NCBI RefSeq assembly: GCF_036226765.1
Contig: NZ_CP109017.1
Location: 372,001 to 436,000, forward strand
Direction of reading: 5' to 3'
DNA: 64,000 bases
Source of the DNA: Streptomyces sp. NBC_00670
GTDB lineage: Bacteria; Actinomycetota; Actinomycetes; Streptomycetales; Streptomycetaceae
The position numbers were made by a program, and so were the translations under genes. Numbering within the stretch: position 1 is the stretch's first letter; each line of letters begins with the position of its first letter. Below the pieces are notes generated by a model, which saw nothing but the letters and a program-made list of their open reading frames with translations, did no database searches and was not told the DNA's origin. Positions 43,817 through 52,507 of this stretch are shown piece after piece.

Positions 43817-45210
43817 GCCGCGTCCTCCCATCGGACGAGGTCGCGCCCCTTCGTCTCGGGTGCGACCCAGGCGGAGACGAGCGTGATGAGGGAGTAGCCG
43901 ACGAGCATCGCGGCGATGGGCCACCAGTGGTGGGTGGCGGCGGTGAGCGTCGCCGCGATGACGGGTCCGACGGCGGTGGCGAGGATGCCGCCGATCTCCT
44001 TGGCGACGGCGAGCTGGGTGAACCGGGTGCGGGAGCCGAAGAGTTCGGCCATGGTGACGCTCTCCAGCGAGAACAGTCCGAGGACACCGATGTTGAGGGC
44101 GAGGACGACCGCGATCGTGAGCGCCACGGTGCCGCCGTTGGCGATGACGTACATCAGTGGTACGGCGACGACCATGGTGAGCGCGGTCAGCGCGAGGTAG
44201 ACGGGCCGGCGGCCGAAGCGGTCGCCGAGCAGGCCGACGACCGGCACGGTGACGAAGCCGAGCAGTGAGCCGTAGACGATGGCGGTGGTGGGTACGGAGC
44301 GGTCCACCATGAGGGTGGTGGCGAGGTAGCCGACCAGGAAGGTCTGGATGAGCCCCGAGTTGCCGGCCTGGCCGAAGCGCAGACCGAGCGCGAGGAAGAA
44401 GGCCCGGCCCTTGCGCTGGCGCAGCCCGGCCTCCAGGGTGTGCGCACCGGCCGCGCCGGGCTCCGTCCCGGGACCGCCGTCGGCCTGCAGTTCCTTGCGC
44501 GAGAGCGCGACACCGTCGACCACGTCGGGGCGTTGCTCGAAGACCGGGCTCTCCTTGAGGTGGGTGCGCAGCCACACGGCGAAGAGCAGCAGCAGGAAGC
44601 TGCACAGGAACGGCAGACGCCAGCCCCAGGCGAGCATCTGGTCCTCGGAGAGGGTGGCGAGGAGCACGGCCCACAGCCCGGAGGCGGCCAGTGTGCCGGA
44701 GTTGGTGCCCAGCGAGACCAGGGAGGAGATCAGTCCCCGGCGGCCGGACGGGGCGTACTCGGTCAGCATCGCGGTGGCGCCCGCGATCTCCGCGCCGGCG
44801 CCGAAGCCCTGGATCAGGCGGAGCGCGACGAGCAGGATCGGGGCCGCGATGCCGAGGGTGGCGTACGACGGCAGGACGCCGATGAGGGTGGTGGACGCGC
44901 CCATCAGCACGATGGTGAGGAACAGCACCTTCTTGCGACCGATCCGGTCGCCGAGGCGGCCGAAGTGGACGGCGCCGGCGAGGCGGGCGACGTACCCGAC
45001 GCCGTAGGTCGCCATCGCGGCGATCAGGCCGATGGCGGGGCTGACGTCGGGGAAGAAGACCTGGTTGAAGACGACGGCCGCGGCGAGTGAGTAGAGCTGG
45101 AAGTCCATGAACTCCATCGCGGTACCGAGCCACCCGGACACGGCGGCGCGGGTGAGATCCCGGGTGGTCCGGGTCGCCCTGCCGGGCGGGGCGTGGGTGG
45201 TGTGGGTCAT
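43813..45210 (-). CDS. MHS-family MFS transporter (ProP/ShiA type)
   Basis: 465 aa, 12 TMs. The family start MEFMDFQLYSLAAAVVFNQV, the motif A loop GRLGDRIGRKK, and ALRLIQGFGAGAEIAGATAM are all typical of metabolite:H+ symporters. Placed between the dehydrogenase and the fructuronate reductase genes on the same strand, it likely imports the sugar acid used by the cluster. A 60-aa central loop rich in Gly/Ala (about 230-290) separates the two halves. Confidence 0.9.
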   Translation of the reverse strand: MTHTTHAPPGRATRTTRDLTRAAVSGWLGTAMEFMDFQLYSLAAAVVFNQVFFPDVSPAIGLIAAMATYGVGYVARLAGAVHFGRLGDRIGRKKVLFLTIVLMGASTTLIGVLPSYATLGIAAPILLVALRLIQGFGAGAEIAGATAMLTEYAPSGRRGLISSLVSLGTNSGTLAASGLWAVLLATLSEDQMLAWGWRLPFLCSFLLLLFAVWLRTHLKESPVFEQRPDVVDGVALSRKELQADGGPGTEPGAAGAHTLEAGLRQRKGRAFFLALGLRFGQAGNSGLIQTFLVGYLATTLMVDRSVPTTAIVYGSLLGFVTVPVVGLLGDRFGRRPVYLALTALTMVVAVPLMYVIANGGTVALTIAVVLALNIGVLGLFSLESVTMAELFGSRTRFTQLAVAKEIGGILATAVGPVIAATLTAATHHWWPIAAMLVGYSLITLVSAWVAPETKGRDLVRWEDAA

Positions 45211-45282
45211 CGTGTGCCTCCGTGAGTCGCCAAAGGGGGTGGGGTACGGCGGGTGGGCGGGTGCGGGTACGTCGTGGTTGCT

Positions 45283-45302
45283 CGCGCAGTTCCCCGCGCC
45301 CC
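45283..45302. repeat. Inverted copy of the 20-mer intergenic repeat
   Basis: CGCGCAGTTCCCCGCGCCCC is the exact reverse complement of 42443-42462. The two copies bracket the tRNA-dehydrogenase-transporter segment. The 185-bp gap 45211-45395 otherwise shows only GC-rich, non-coding sequence with CCCGCAC repeats. Confidence 0.8.
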
Positions 45303-45395
45303 TGGGTTGGTCGGGTTGGCCGGGGTCGTGAGGAGGGCGTCGACACTCGCGCCCCCGCACCCGCCCACGCGCGGCACCGCCCCCGACTCCCCGCG

Positions 45396-46874
45396 TCAGA
45401 GCTCGACGCGCCCCGCGCGCAGCGCGGGAAGCCTCGCGGCCACGGCCGCGACGAGATCCGGCGCGCCCGCCAGATCCGCCGCGCCGATCGTCGTCAGCAG
45501 CCGGCCGACGACGGATGCCGGATCACCGGCATGCCCGCACCGCGCGAGCGCCTCCGCCGCCGGGTCCGTGGTTCCGTGGACCTGGCCACCGTCGGCCCCG
45601 GGCCGCGTGGCCGCCACCCACGCCGCCAGCGCCAGCTCGAGTACCGGCGTGGCGGCCCCCGCCACCCGAAGTGCCCGCAACGGTCCCATCCACCGCTCGG
45701 GGATCTTCAGGGACCCGTCGGACCCGATCTGACGCAACAGGTGCCGCATCGCCGGGTTGCGGAACCGTTCGACGAGGTCGTCGGTGTAGCGCGCCGGGTC
45801 GGGGCCGCCCGGGGGCAGCGTGGGGGCGACCTCCGCGCAGTAGGCGCGGACCAGCCGTTCACCCCACTCCGTCTCCATCACCTCGGCCACGGTCCGGCAC
45901 CCGGCGGCGGCGCCGAGGTACGCCATGGCGGAGTGCGCCCCGTTGAGCAGGCGCAGCTTGGTGAGCTGGTACGGGGCGACGTCCGGTACGAAGAGCGCAC
46001 CGCCGTGTTCCCAGGGCGGGCGCTCCGCGCGGAAGGAGTCCTGGAGGACCCACTGCCGGTAGGGCTCCCCGGCTACGGGCAGTGCGTCGCGCAGGCCGAG
46101 CGCCGCAGCCGCGGCCTCGCGGTCCTCACCGGTCGTGGCGGGGACGATGCGGTCGACGACGGTGTCGGGGAAGGCGACCTCGGCGGCGAGCCAGTCCAGC
46201 AGCGCCCGCCGGTCGGGCCAGGCGGAACGCTCGACGAACTCGCGTACGACACGGGCAAGTGCCGCCCCGTTCCCGGCCGCGTTGTCGCAGGAGACGACGG
46301 AGAGCGGGGCCGCCGGGCCGCGGAAGCGGACGGCGAGGGACGCGGCGAGCCGGCCGACGACGGTGACCATGTCCGCGGTGCCCGTCCCACCGGTGGCTGC
46401 CAGGTCGGCGACGATGCCGGCTGCCCCCGCGTCCAGTCCGCCGGTGTCGGCGTCACGGGCGTAGCCCTTCTCGGTCACGGTGAGCGTGACCGTGGTGACC
46501 TCGGGCGAGGCGAGCAGCGCGTCGACCCGGTCGGCGTCGGGGCGCATCGTCAGCGCGTCGACCAGGGCGCCGACCACGCGCGTACGGGCCCCTCCGGGCG
46601 CGCGGTCGGTGACCGAGTACAGGCAGTCCTGTGCGCGCAGGGCGGCGGCCGTCCCGGCGGAGCGCGGGGCGACAGCGACGATGCCCCAGGGTGCGCCGGA
46701 GCGCGCGGCGGCCGTCTCGGTGTAGAGGGCCTGGTGGGCCCGGTGGAAGGCGCCGGGCCCGAAGTGGACGGTGCGCGGCCGCAGTTCGCGGGGGTCGACG
46801 AGCGGGCGGTGTGCGGGGGCGAGCCGGGAGAGGGTGTCCCGGCTCAGGTCGCTCGGGGCGTGCTGTTGGGTCAC
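45396..46874 (-). CDS. uxuB: Mannitol dehydrogenase family: D-fructuronate (mannonate) reductase
   Basis: 492 aa polyol-specific long-chain dehydrogenase. N-terminal Rossmann motif HFGPGAFHRAHQALY, the family TLTVTEKGYARD segment, SCDNAAGNGAALARVV, and catalytic KLRLLNGAHSAMAYLG (the Lys-x5-Asn-x2-His pattern). It interconverts D-fructuronate and D-mannonate. Located immediately downstream of mannonate dehydratase, 7 bases apart, so the pair would channel fructuronate to 2-keto-3-deoxygluconate. Confidence 0.92.
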   Translation of the reverse strand: MTQQHAPSDLSRDTLSRLAPAHRPLVDPRELRPRTVHFGPGAFHRAHQALYTETAAARSGAPWGIVAVAPRSAGTAAALRAQDCLYSVTDRAPGGARTRVVGALVDALTMRPDADRVDALLASPEVTTVTLTVTEKGYARDADTGGLDAGAAGIVADLAATGGTGTADMVTVVGRLAASLAVRFRGPAAPLSVVSCDNAAGNGAALARVVREFVERSAWPDRRALLDWLAAEVAFPDTVVDRIVPATTGEDREAAAAALGLRDALPVAGEPYRQWVLQDSFRAERPPWEHGGALFVPDVAPYQLTKLRLLNGAHSAMAYLGAAAGCRTVAEVMETEWGERLVRAYCAEVAPTLPPGGPDPARYTDDLVERFRNPAMRHLLRQIGSDGSLKIPERWMGPLRALRVAGAATPVLELALAAWVAATRPGADGGQVHGTTDPAAEALARCGHAGDPASVVGRLLTTIGAADLAGAPDLVAAVAARLPALRAGRVEL

Positions 46875-46881
46875 GGGGCCC

Positions 46882-48090
46882 TCACCAGTCGTGGACCGAG
46901 CCGTCGAGGCGGCGGGCGACGGGCAGGTAGCGGGGGTCGTAGGGGAAGCGTTCGGCGGCCTTCTCGTCGTACTCGACGCCGAGCCCGGGGGCCTCTCCGA
47001 CGTGCAGCATGCCGTCGGCGTAGCGCACCTCGCTGCGGAAGACCTCCCCGGTCTCCTCGACGTGCGGCATGTACTCCTGGATGCCGAAGTTGGGGACGGC
47101 GGTGTCGAGGTGGACGGCCGCGGCGAGCGTGATCGGTGAGAGGTCGGCGGCGCCGTGGGAACCGGTGCGGACCTGGTAGAGCGCGGCGAGGTCGAAGATG
47201 CGGCGCAGGTGGGTGATGCCGCCGGCGTGCACGACGGTGGTGCGGACGTAGTCGATGAGCTGTTCGGTGATGAGGTGCTGGACGTCCCAGATGGAGCTGA
47301 GCACCTCGCCGACGGCGAGCGGGGTCGTGGTGTGCTGCCGGATGAGGCGGAAGGACTCCTGGTTCTCGACCGGGGTCGGGTCCTCCATCCAGAACAGCCG
47401 GCAGTCCTCCACCCGCTTGCCGAACCGGGCGGCCTCGATCGGGGTGAGCCGGTGGTGCACGTCGTGCAGGAGGTGGAAGTCGAACCCGAAGCGGTCGCGG
47501 ACGGCCTCCAGGTAGGTGGGCGCGAAGTCCAGATAGGCCTCGGTGGACCAGGGCTGCTCCTCGGGCAGGGAGTGGGCGGCGGGTTCGTAGACGGGGCCGA
47601 CGCGCACGCCGTAGCTGCCGGGGACGCCGGGGACGGCGGCCTGGGCGCGGATCGCCTTGTACCCCAGCTCGCGGAAGCGGGCGACGTCGTCGAGGAGGGA
47701 GGGCACGTCGGTGCCGCTGGCGTGGGAGTAGACGAGGACGCCGTCGCGGGAGCGGCCGCCGAGGAGCTGGTAGACGGGGAGCCCCGCGACCTTGCCCTTG
47801 ATGTCCCACAGGGCGGTGTCGACGGCGGAGATCGCGGTCATGGTGACCGGGCCCCGGCGCCAGTACGCGCCCCGGTAGAGGTACTGCCAGACGTCCTCGA
47901 TGCGGGCCGGGTCGCGGCCGATCAGCAGGGGGGCGACGTGGTCGCGGAGGTAGCTGGCGACGGCGAGTTCGCGGCCGTTCAGGGTGGCGTCGCCCAGGCC
48001 GGTGACGCCGTCCGAGGTCGTCAGCCGCAGGGTGACGAAGTTGCGTCCGGGTGACGCCACGAACACCTCGGCACGTTCGATCCGGCTCAT
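46882..48090 (-). CDS. manD: D-mannonate dehydratase (ManD/RspA family, enolase superfamily)
   Basis: 402 aa. Conserved features of Man[89 protein letters not shown] and the C-terminal [16 protein letters not shown]. The Tyr/Arg in the 150-160 loop and the H in LLHDVHHR are the acid/base group in this family. It yields 2-keto-3-deoxygluconate. First gene of the operon, 28 bases downstream of the 20-bp palindrome, so it is the gene most directly controlled. Confidence 0.94.
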   Translation of the reverse strand: MSRIERAEVFVASPGRNFVTLRLTTSDGVTGLGDATLNGRELAVASYLRDHVAPLLIGRDPARIEDVWQYLYRGAYWRRGPVTMTAISAVDTALWDIKGKVAGLPVYQLLGGRSRDGVLVYSHASGTDVPSLLDDVARFRELGYKAIRAQAAVPGVPGSYGVRVGPVYEPAAHSLPEEQPWSTEAYLDFAPTYLEAVRDRFGFDFHLLHDVHHRLTPIEAARFGKRVEDCRLFWMEDPTPVENQESFRLIRQHTTTPLAVGEVLSSIWDVQHLITEQLIDYVRTTVVHAGGITHLRRIFDLAALYQVRTGSHGAADLSPITLAAAVHLDTAVPNFGIQEYMPHVEETGEVFRSEVRYADGMLHVGEAPGLGVEYDEKAAERFPYDPRYLPVARRLDGSVHDW

Positions 48091-48117
48091 GTGCTACTCC
48101 CGTCGCAGTGGCATAAC

Positions 48118-48137
48118 AGTGCTTGTATACAAGCACT
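48118..48137. promoter_or_regulatory. Perfect 20-bp palindrome, GntR operator
   Basis: AGTGCTTGTATACAAGCACT is a perfect palindrome with the TTGTATACAA core typical for FCD-type GntR repressors of hexuronate genes. It lies between the divergent manD and GntR starts, 28 bases from manD. Very likely the binding site for the regulator encoded at 48200. Confidence 0.88.
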
Positions 48138-48199
48138 GGCCGACGGGTCGGTCAAGAGTGGAGTACTAGTGCACCGGAGCTGTCGACTACAGTGACCGC

Positions 48200-48913
48200 A
48201 TGGCTGGATCCGACAGGCGGCGCACCAATCGCCGCGTCGTCTACGAGACGCTCAGGCGCAGGGTGCTGACGCTGGAGCTGCCCCCCGGCAGCGCGCTGTC
48301 GGAGAACGAGCTGGCCGCCGCCCTCGGCGTGAGCCGCACCCCCGTGCGCGAGAGCCTGATCCTGCTCGCCGAAGAGGGGCTCGTCCAGGTGTTCCCGCAG
48401 GTGGGCTCGTTCGTCTCGCGGGTCGACCCGGCGCGGGTCGCCGACGCCCAGTTCCTGCGCGAGGCGGTGGAGCTGGCGGCCCTCGACGACCTGCCCGCCG
48501 ACCCGGACCCCGAGCTCGTCGCGGAGCTGCGCGAGAACATCGCCCGGCAGCAGCGGCCCGGGATCGACGTGGAGGAGTTCTTCGGGCTCGACGAGGAGTT
48601 CCACCGCGGGCTGCTGCGGCTGAGCAGCCACGGCAGCGCGTGGTCCACGGTGGTCTCCGCCAAGGGCCATCTCGACCGGGCGCGGCGCCTCGGGCTGTAC
48701 GAGGTGGGCTCGCCGCGGTTCTTCGCCGACCAGCACGAGGAGATCCTCCGCGCGGTCCTCGATCACGACATCGAGCGCGCCCGCAGGACCATGCGCGGGC
48801 ATCTGCGGGCGGTCTTCGAGGACATCGAGCAGCTCCGCAGTCGCTCCCCCGAGCTGTTCGCGTCCAACTCGGACGCGGTGCCGGTGCGGCGGAACGTCGT
48901 CGTCTGGGAGTGA
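48200..48913 (+). CDS. GntR family regulator, FCD-type
   Basis: 237 aa. Winged-helix residues ~12-75 (RRVVYETLRRRVLTLELPPG, LSENELAAALGVSRTPVRESLILLAEEGLVQV). FCD domain with metal-ligand pattern LDEEFHRGLLRLS and DQHEEILRAVLDHD (Asp/His triad) expected to bind a sugar acid. TACAGT (48188-48193) ends 6 bases before the ATG and no ribosome site exists, so the mRNA is probably leaderless. Divergent from manD around a perfect palindrome: probable repressor of the uronate operon. Confidence 0.94.
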   Translation: MAGSDRRRTNRRVVYETLRRRVLTLELPPGSALSENELAAALGVSRTPVRESLILLAEEGLVQVFPQVGSFVSRVDPARVADAQFLREAVELAALDDLPADPDPELVAELRENIARQQRPGIDVEEFFGLDEEFHRGLLRLSSHGSAWSTVVSAKGHLDRARRLGLYEVGSPRFFADQHEEILRAVLDHDIERARRTMRGHLRAVFEDIEQLRSRSPELFASNSDAVPVRRNVVVWE

Positions 48914-48973
48914 GGCGGCGGCCCCTGGGGCCGGGCCCCGCCGCTGCCGCGGGCGGCGACGTACCCTGCCTGC

Positions 48974-49843
48974 ATGGACACAGCCGTGACCCCGGATCCC
49001 CCGCTCCGTACCGAGTCCGCCGACGGGCTCGCGGTGGTGGAGCGGATGCTCGCCGGCGGGGGCGTCCTCGTGCTGAGCGGGGCCGGTCTCTCCACCGAGT
49101 CGGGGATCCCCGACTACCGCGGCCCCTCGGGCAGCCGGCGCCGGCACACGCCGATGACCTACCAGGAGTTCACCGGCAGCGAGGAGAACCGCCGTCGCTA
49201 CTGGGCGCGCAGTCACCTCGGGTGGGAGTCGATCGGGCGGGCGCGGCCGAACGCGGGGCACCGGGCGGTGACCCGGCTCGTCGCGGCCGGTCTGGTCTCC
49301 GGTGTCATCACCCAGAACGTGGACGGTCTGCACGCCGCCGCGGGTACGCCCCAGGCGGTCGAACTGCACGGCAGTCTGCACCGGGTGATCTGTCTGACCT
49401 GCGAGAACACCGTCTCGCGCCGACAGCTGCACCAGCGGCTGGACGAGGCCAACCCGGAGTTCCGCGATCTCGCCGCCCGGGTGAACCCCGACGGTGACGC
49501 GGAGCTGGCCCGTGACCGGGAGGCGGCGTTCCGTACGGTGTCCTGTCAGGTGTGCGGCACGGGGATGCTCAAGCCGGACGTGGTGTTCTTCGGCGAGAGC
49601 GTGCCCAAGCCGCGCGTCGCGCACTGCTTCGACCTGGTCGACGCGGCGTCCGCGCTGCTGGTCACCGGGTCCTCCCTGACCGTCATGTCCGGTCTGCGCT
49701 TCGTGCGCCACGCCGCGAAGACGGGCAAGCCCGTCGCCGTCGTCAATCAGGGCCCGACCCGCGGCGACGACCTGGCCGCCGTACGGCTGGACCTGCCGCT
49801 GGGCACCACCCTGACCGGTCTGGCCGACCGCCTCGGGGCGTGA
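48974..49843 (+). CDS. Sir2-family NAD-dependent protein deacetylase
   Basis: 289 aa. Sirtuin motifs: VLVLSGAGLSTESGIPDYRG (GAGxS), VITQNVDGLHAAAG (QNVD), catalytic His in VELHGSLHRVIC, and two zinc Cys pairs (CLTCENT, CQVCGTG). The small domain contains a long insert (about 60 aa) between the Cys pairs. TACCCT 48961-48966 just ahead of the ATG points to leaderless transcription again. It stands alone; substrates may be acetylated metabolic enzymes. Confidence 0.94.
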   Translation: MDTAVTPDPPLRTESADGLAVVERMLAGGGVLVLSGAGLSTESGIPDYRGPSGSRRRHTPMTYQEFTGSEENRRRYWARSHLGWESIGRARPNAGHRAVTRLVAAGLVSGVITQNVDGLHAAAGTPQAVELHGSLHRVICLTCENTVSRRQLHQRLDEANPEFRDLAARVNPDGDAELARDREAAFRTVSCQVCGTGMLKPDVVFFGESVPKPRVAHCFDLVDAASALLVTGSSLTVMSGLRFVRHAAKTGKPVAVVNQGPTRGDDLAAVRLDLPLGTTLTGLADRLGA

Positions 49844-49859
49844 GGGGTCCCCGCAGTCC

Positions 49860-50714
49860 CTATGCCTCGCTCACGTCCATGTTCTGGGTGCCGACGACCG
49901 ACAGCAGCCGCAGCGCCTCCTCCGAGCGGGACCCGGGCGGCGCGGTGTACAGCACGACCCGCTGGTCCCGGTCGGTGATGTCGAGGACGTCGCAGTCGAC
50001 GGTGACCGGCCCGACCCCCGTGTGCGGGAACGTCTTGCGCAGGCTGCGCTGCGTCCGTACGTCGTGCGAGTCCCACAGCCCGGCGAACTCCTCGCTGCCC
50101 GCGCGCAGTTCGGCGACGAGGGCCCGCACCTCGGGGTCGTCCGGGTAACGGGCGGCGGTGGCGCGCAGCTGCTGTGCCGAGCAGCGGGCGAAGGTGTCCA
50201 CGTCGGACACGCCGTACAGCCGCTCCCCCGGGCCCTGGGGGCCGAGGAAGACCTTGCGCAGCAGGTTGCGCTCGCGGGGCGGCAGGGCGGAGAAGTCCTC
50301 CATCAGGGCGGCCGCGAGCGGGTTCCAGGCGAGCACCTCGTACGTCGCGGAGACCACGTGGGCGGCGGTGCCCGGCAGCCGGTTCAGCAGCTCCAGGATG
50401 CTCTGCCGCACCTCGCGGCAGGGCCCGGGCGGCGAACTCGGGGACGCGCCGGCGAGCAGGTGGAGGTGGGCGCGCTCGGCGTCGTCCAGGCGCAGGGCGC
50501 GGGCCAGCCCGGCCAGCACCTCCCGTGACGGGCGCGGGGCCCGGGCCTGTTCGAGCCGCGTGTAGTACTCGGTCGAGATGAACGCCAGCTGCGCGGCCTC
50601 CTCGCGGCGCAGACCCGGGGTGCGGCGGCGCCGCCCGGCGGGCAGGCCCACGTCGGCGGGGGTGATGCGTGCGCGTCGGCTGCGCAGGAACTCGCCCAGT
50701 TCTCGTCGGTCCAC
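49860..50714 (-). CDS. XRE-family regulator with MmyB-like ligand-binding domain
   Basis: 284 aa. HTH residues ~5-75: LGEFLRSRRARITPADVGLP, RRTPGLRREEAAQLAFISTEYYTRLEQAR, typical for this large Streptomyces family. The C-terminal MmyB-like PAS-type domain (ILELLNRLPGTAAHVVSATY ... EVLAWNPLAAALMED ... GPVTVDCDVLDI) is thought to bind fatty acids or other hydrophobic ligands. Divergent from an SDR gene that it probably controls, as is common for this pair type. Confidence 0.93.
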   Translation of the reverse strand: MDRRELGEFLRSRRARITPADVGLPAGRRRRTPGLRREEAAQLAFISTEYYTRLEQARAPRPSREVLAGLARALRLDDAERAHLHLLAGASPSSPPGPCREVRQSILELLNRLPGTAAHVVSATYEVLAWNPLAAALMEDFSALPPRERNLLRKVFLGPQGPGERLYGVSDVDTFARCSAQQLRATAARYPDDPEVRALVAELRAGSEEFAGLWDSHDVRTQRSLRKTFPHTGVGPVTVDCDVLDITDRDQRVVLYTAPPGSRSEEALRLLSVVGTQNMDVSEA

Positions 50715-50746
50715 TCCCCCAGTGTGCGCGGGTCCCGGCGCGTCAT

Positions 50747-50767
50747 CCAGGTACCGCCGGTGCCTGG
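50747..50767. promoter_or_regulatory. Dyad operator in the XRE-SDR divergent region
   Basis: CCAGGTACC-gcc-GGTGCCTGG is a 21-bp dyad with one mismatch, in the 86 bases between the two divergent starts. Candidate site for the XRE regulator. Confidence 0.6.
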
Positions 50768-50800
50768 CTGAGCCCAGCGGCCGGGCGCAGGCTCGCTGCC

Positions 50801-51610
50801 ATGGACAACGCGATGGACCACACGACGAACCACAGGAACGGCACGCCGGGCATCGGACTGCTGGCCGGCAAGGTCGCCTTCATCACCGGCGCCGGGCGGG
50901 GCATCGGCGCCGCGGCGGCCCGGCTGTTCGCCCGCGAGGGCGCCGAGGTGCTGCTGGCCGCCCGTACGGAGGCGCAGCTGAAAGCGGTGACGGAGGAGAT
51001 CGGGGCGGCGGGCGGGACCGCCGCGTACGTGCTGTGCGACCTGGCCGACGGGGCGAGTGTGCGCGCCGCCGTCGACCGTGCCGTGGAGCTGTACGGCCGG
51101 CTCGACGTCGCCTTCAACAACGGCGCGACCTTCGTGCCGCCGGGCCCGCTGGACCGGATGAGCGAGGCCGACTTCGACCATGTCTACACCGTCAACCTCA
51201 AGGGCGTCTGGCTCGCCATGGCCGCCGAGGTCGCCGCGATCCGGGCCACCGCGAAGGTGGGCGCGCTGGTCAACAACTCCAGTGTCGGCAGCCTCATGGC
51301 CAACCCGGAGCTGCCCGCGTACGGGGCGATGAAGCGGGCGGTGAACAGCCTCACGGAGTCGGCGGCCGTGACGTACGGGCCCGAGGGCATCCGCGTCAAC
51401 GCCATCGCTCCCGGCAACACGCTCACCGAGATGATCCGCACCTGGGAGACGCACTCGCCCGGCCTCCAGGACCGGCTCACGGCGCACCATCCGCTGGGGC
51501 GCGCGGCGGACCCGGAGGAGATCGCCCAGGCCGCCGCCTGGCTGCTCAGCGACCGCGCCTCGTACGTGACCGGCACGGTCCTGCGCGTCGACGGCGGCGC
51601 CCGGGCCTGA
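50801..51610 (+). CDS. SDR family oxidoreductase
   Basis: 269 aa. Rossmann motif ITGAGRGIGAAAA, NNGAT (the usual NNAG), catalytic NNSSVGS, YGAMK (YxxxK) and the RVNAIAPGNTLTEMI segment; PVDGG-like end LRVDGGARA. ATG 50801 gives a 20-residue extension before the Rossmann fold. Divergent from the XRE regulator, its likely repressor. Cofactor is probably NADP-type, judged from the R in AARTEAQ after strand 2; substrate unknown. Confidence 0.93.
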   Translation: MDNAMDHTTNHRNGTPGIGLLAGKVAFITGAGRGIGAAAARLFAREGAEVLLAARTEAQLKAVTEEIGAAGGTAAYVLCDLADGASVRAAVDRAVELYGRLDVAFNNGATFVPPGPLDRMSEADFDHVYTVNLKGVWLAMAAEVAAIRATAKVGALVNNSSVGSLMANPELPAYGAMKRAVNSLTESAAVTYGPEGIRVNAIAPGNTLTEMIRTWETHSPGLQDRLTAHHPLGRAADPEEIAQAAAWLLSDRASYVTGTVLRVDGGARA

Positions 51611-51678
51611 GCAGACGCTGCCGGGCGGAGCGTAATTCGCTGGCGAAGGCGGCCGCCCGGCTGTCAGCCTGTCCTGCC

Positions 51679-52455
51679 ATGGCACAGGACGAGGAGCACG
51701 ACACCCGCGGAACCGGCGAACCCGAACCGTGGGGCGAGCGGGTGGCCCGGTCGTACGACGAGTCGTCCGCCTTCATGTTCGCCCCCGAGGTGCTGGAGCC
51801 GACGGTCGCCTTCCTGGCCGAACGCGCCGAGGGCGGGCGGGTACTGGAGTTCGCGATCGGGACCGGACGGGTGGCGCTGCCGCTGCGGGAACGCGGAGTG
51901 GACGTCGCCGGGATCGAGCTGTCCGCGCACATGGCGCGGGAACTGCGGCGCAAGCCCGGCGGCGACGCCGTCGCGGTGACGCGGGGCGACATGGCACGGG
52001 TACGGGCGCCGGGCGAGTTCGCGCTGGTCTATCTGGTCTACAACACGATCGGCAATCTGCTCACCCAGGACGAGCAGGTCGAGTGCTTCCGCAACGCGGC
52101 CCGTCATCTGCGGCCGGGCGGCCGCTTCGTCATCGAGGTTGGCGTACCCGAACTGCGACGGCTCCCGCCCGGCGAGACGGCCCGGCCGTTCCACGTCGGC
52201 GAGCACCACGTCGGCTTCGACACCTACGACCTGGCGCACCAGCGCCTCGTCTCCCACCACTACCGCCTCGACGGCGACCGGGCCGAGGTGTTCCGGACCT
52301 CGCAGCGCTTCGTCTGGCCCGCCGAGCTGGACCTGATGGCCCGGCTCGCGGGGCTGGAGCGCACCGAGCGGTGGGGCGGCTGGAACGGGGAGCCGTTCAC
52401 CGCGGAGAGCAGGAAGCACGTCTCCGTCTGGCGCAAGCCGCCCAGCGGTCGATAG
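51679..52455 (+). CDS. Class I SAM-dependent methyltransferase
   Basis: 258 aa. SAM-binding motif I is VLEFAIGTGRVALPL; the acidic residue follows in VAGIELSAHM; motif III region is RPGGRFVIEVGVPELR. The N-terminal WGERVARSYDESSAFM is typical for stand-alone Streptomyces methyltransferases. It is 68 bases after the SDR gene on the same strand and may be co-transcribed. Substrate unknown. Confidence 0.9.
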   Translation: MAQDEEHDTRGTGEPEPWGERVARSYDESSAFMFAPEVLEPTVAFLAERAEGGRVLEFAIGTGRVALPLRERGVDVAGIELSAHMARELRRKPGGDAVAVTRGDMARVRAPGEFALVYLVYNTIGNLLTQDEQVECFRNAARHLRPGGRFVIEVGVPELRRLPPGETARPFHVGEHHVGFDTYDLAHQRLVSHHYRLDGDRAEVFRTSQRFVWPAELDLMARLAGLERTERWGGWNGEPFTAESRKHVSVWRKPPSGR

Positions 52456-52473
52456 GGGCGGGCGCCACCCTTG

Positions 52474-52487
52474 TGGGAGCGCTCCCA
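52474..52487. promoter_or_regulatory. CebR-type operator upstream of a GNAT gene
   Basis: TGGGAGCGCTCCCA is a perfect 14-bp palindrome identical to the well-known CebR (cellobiose repressor) consensus. It lies 20 bases before the GNAT start, in the expected promoter region. LacI-family members with similar sites could bind instead. Confidence 0.8.
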
Positions 52488-52507
52488 TATGCAGGAGACT
52501 GCGACAC

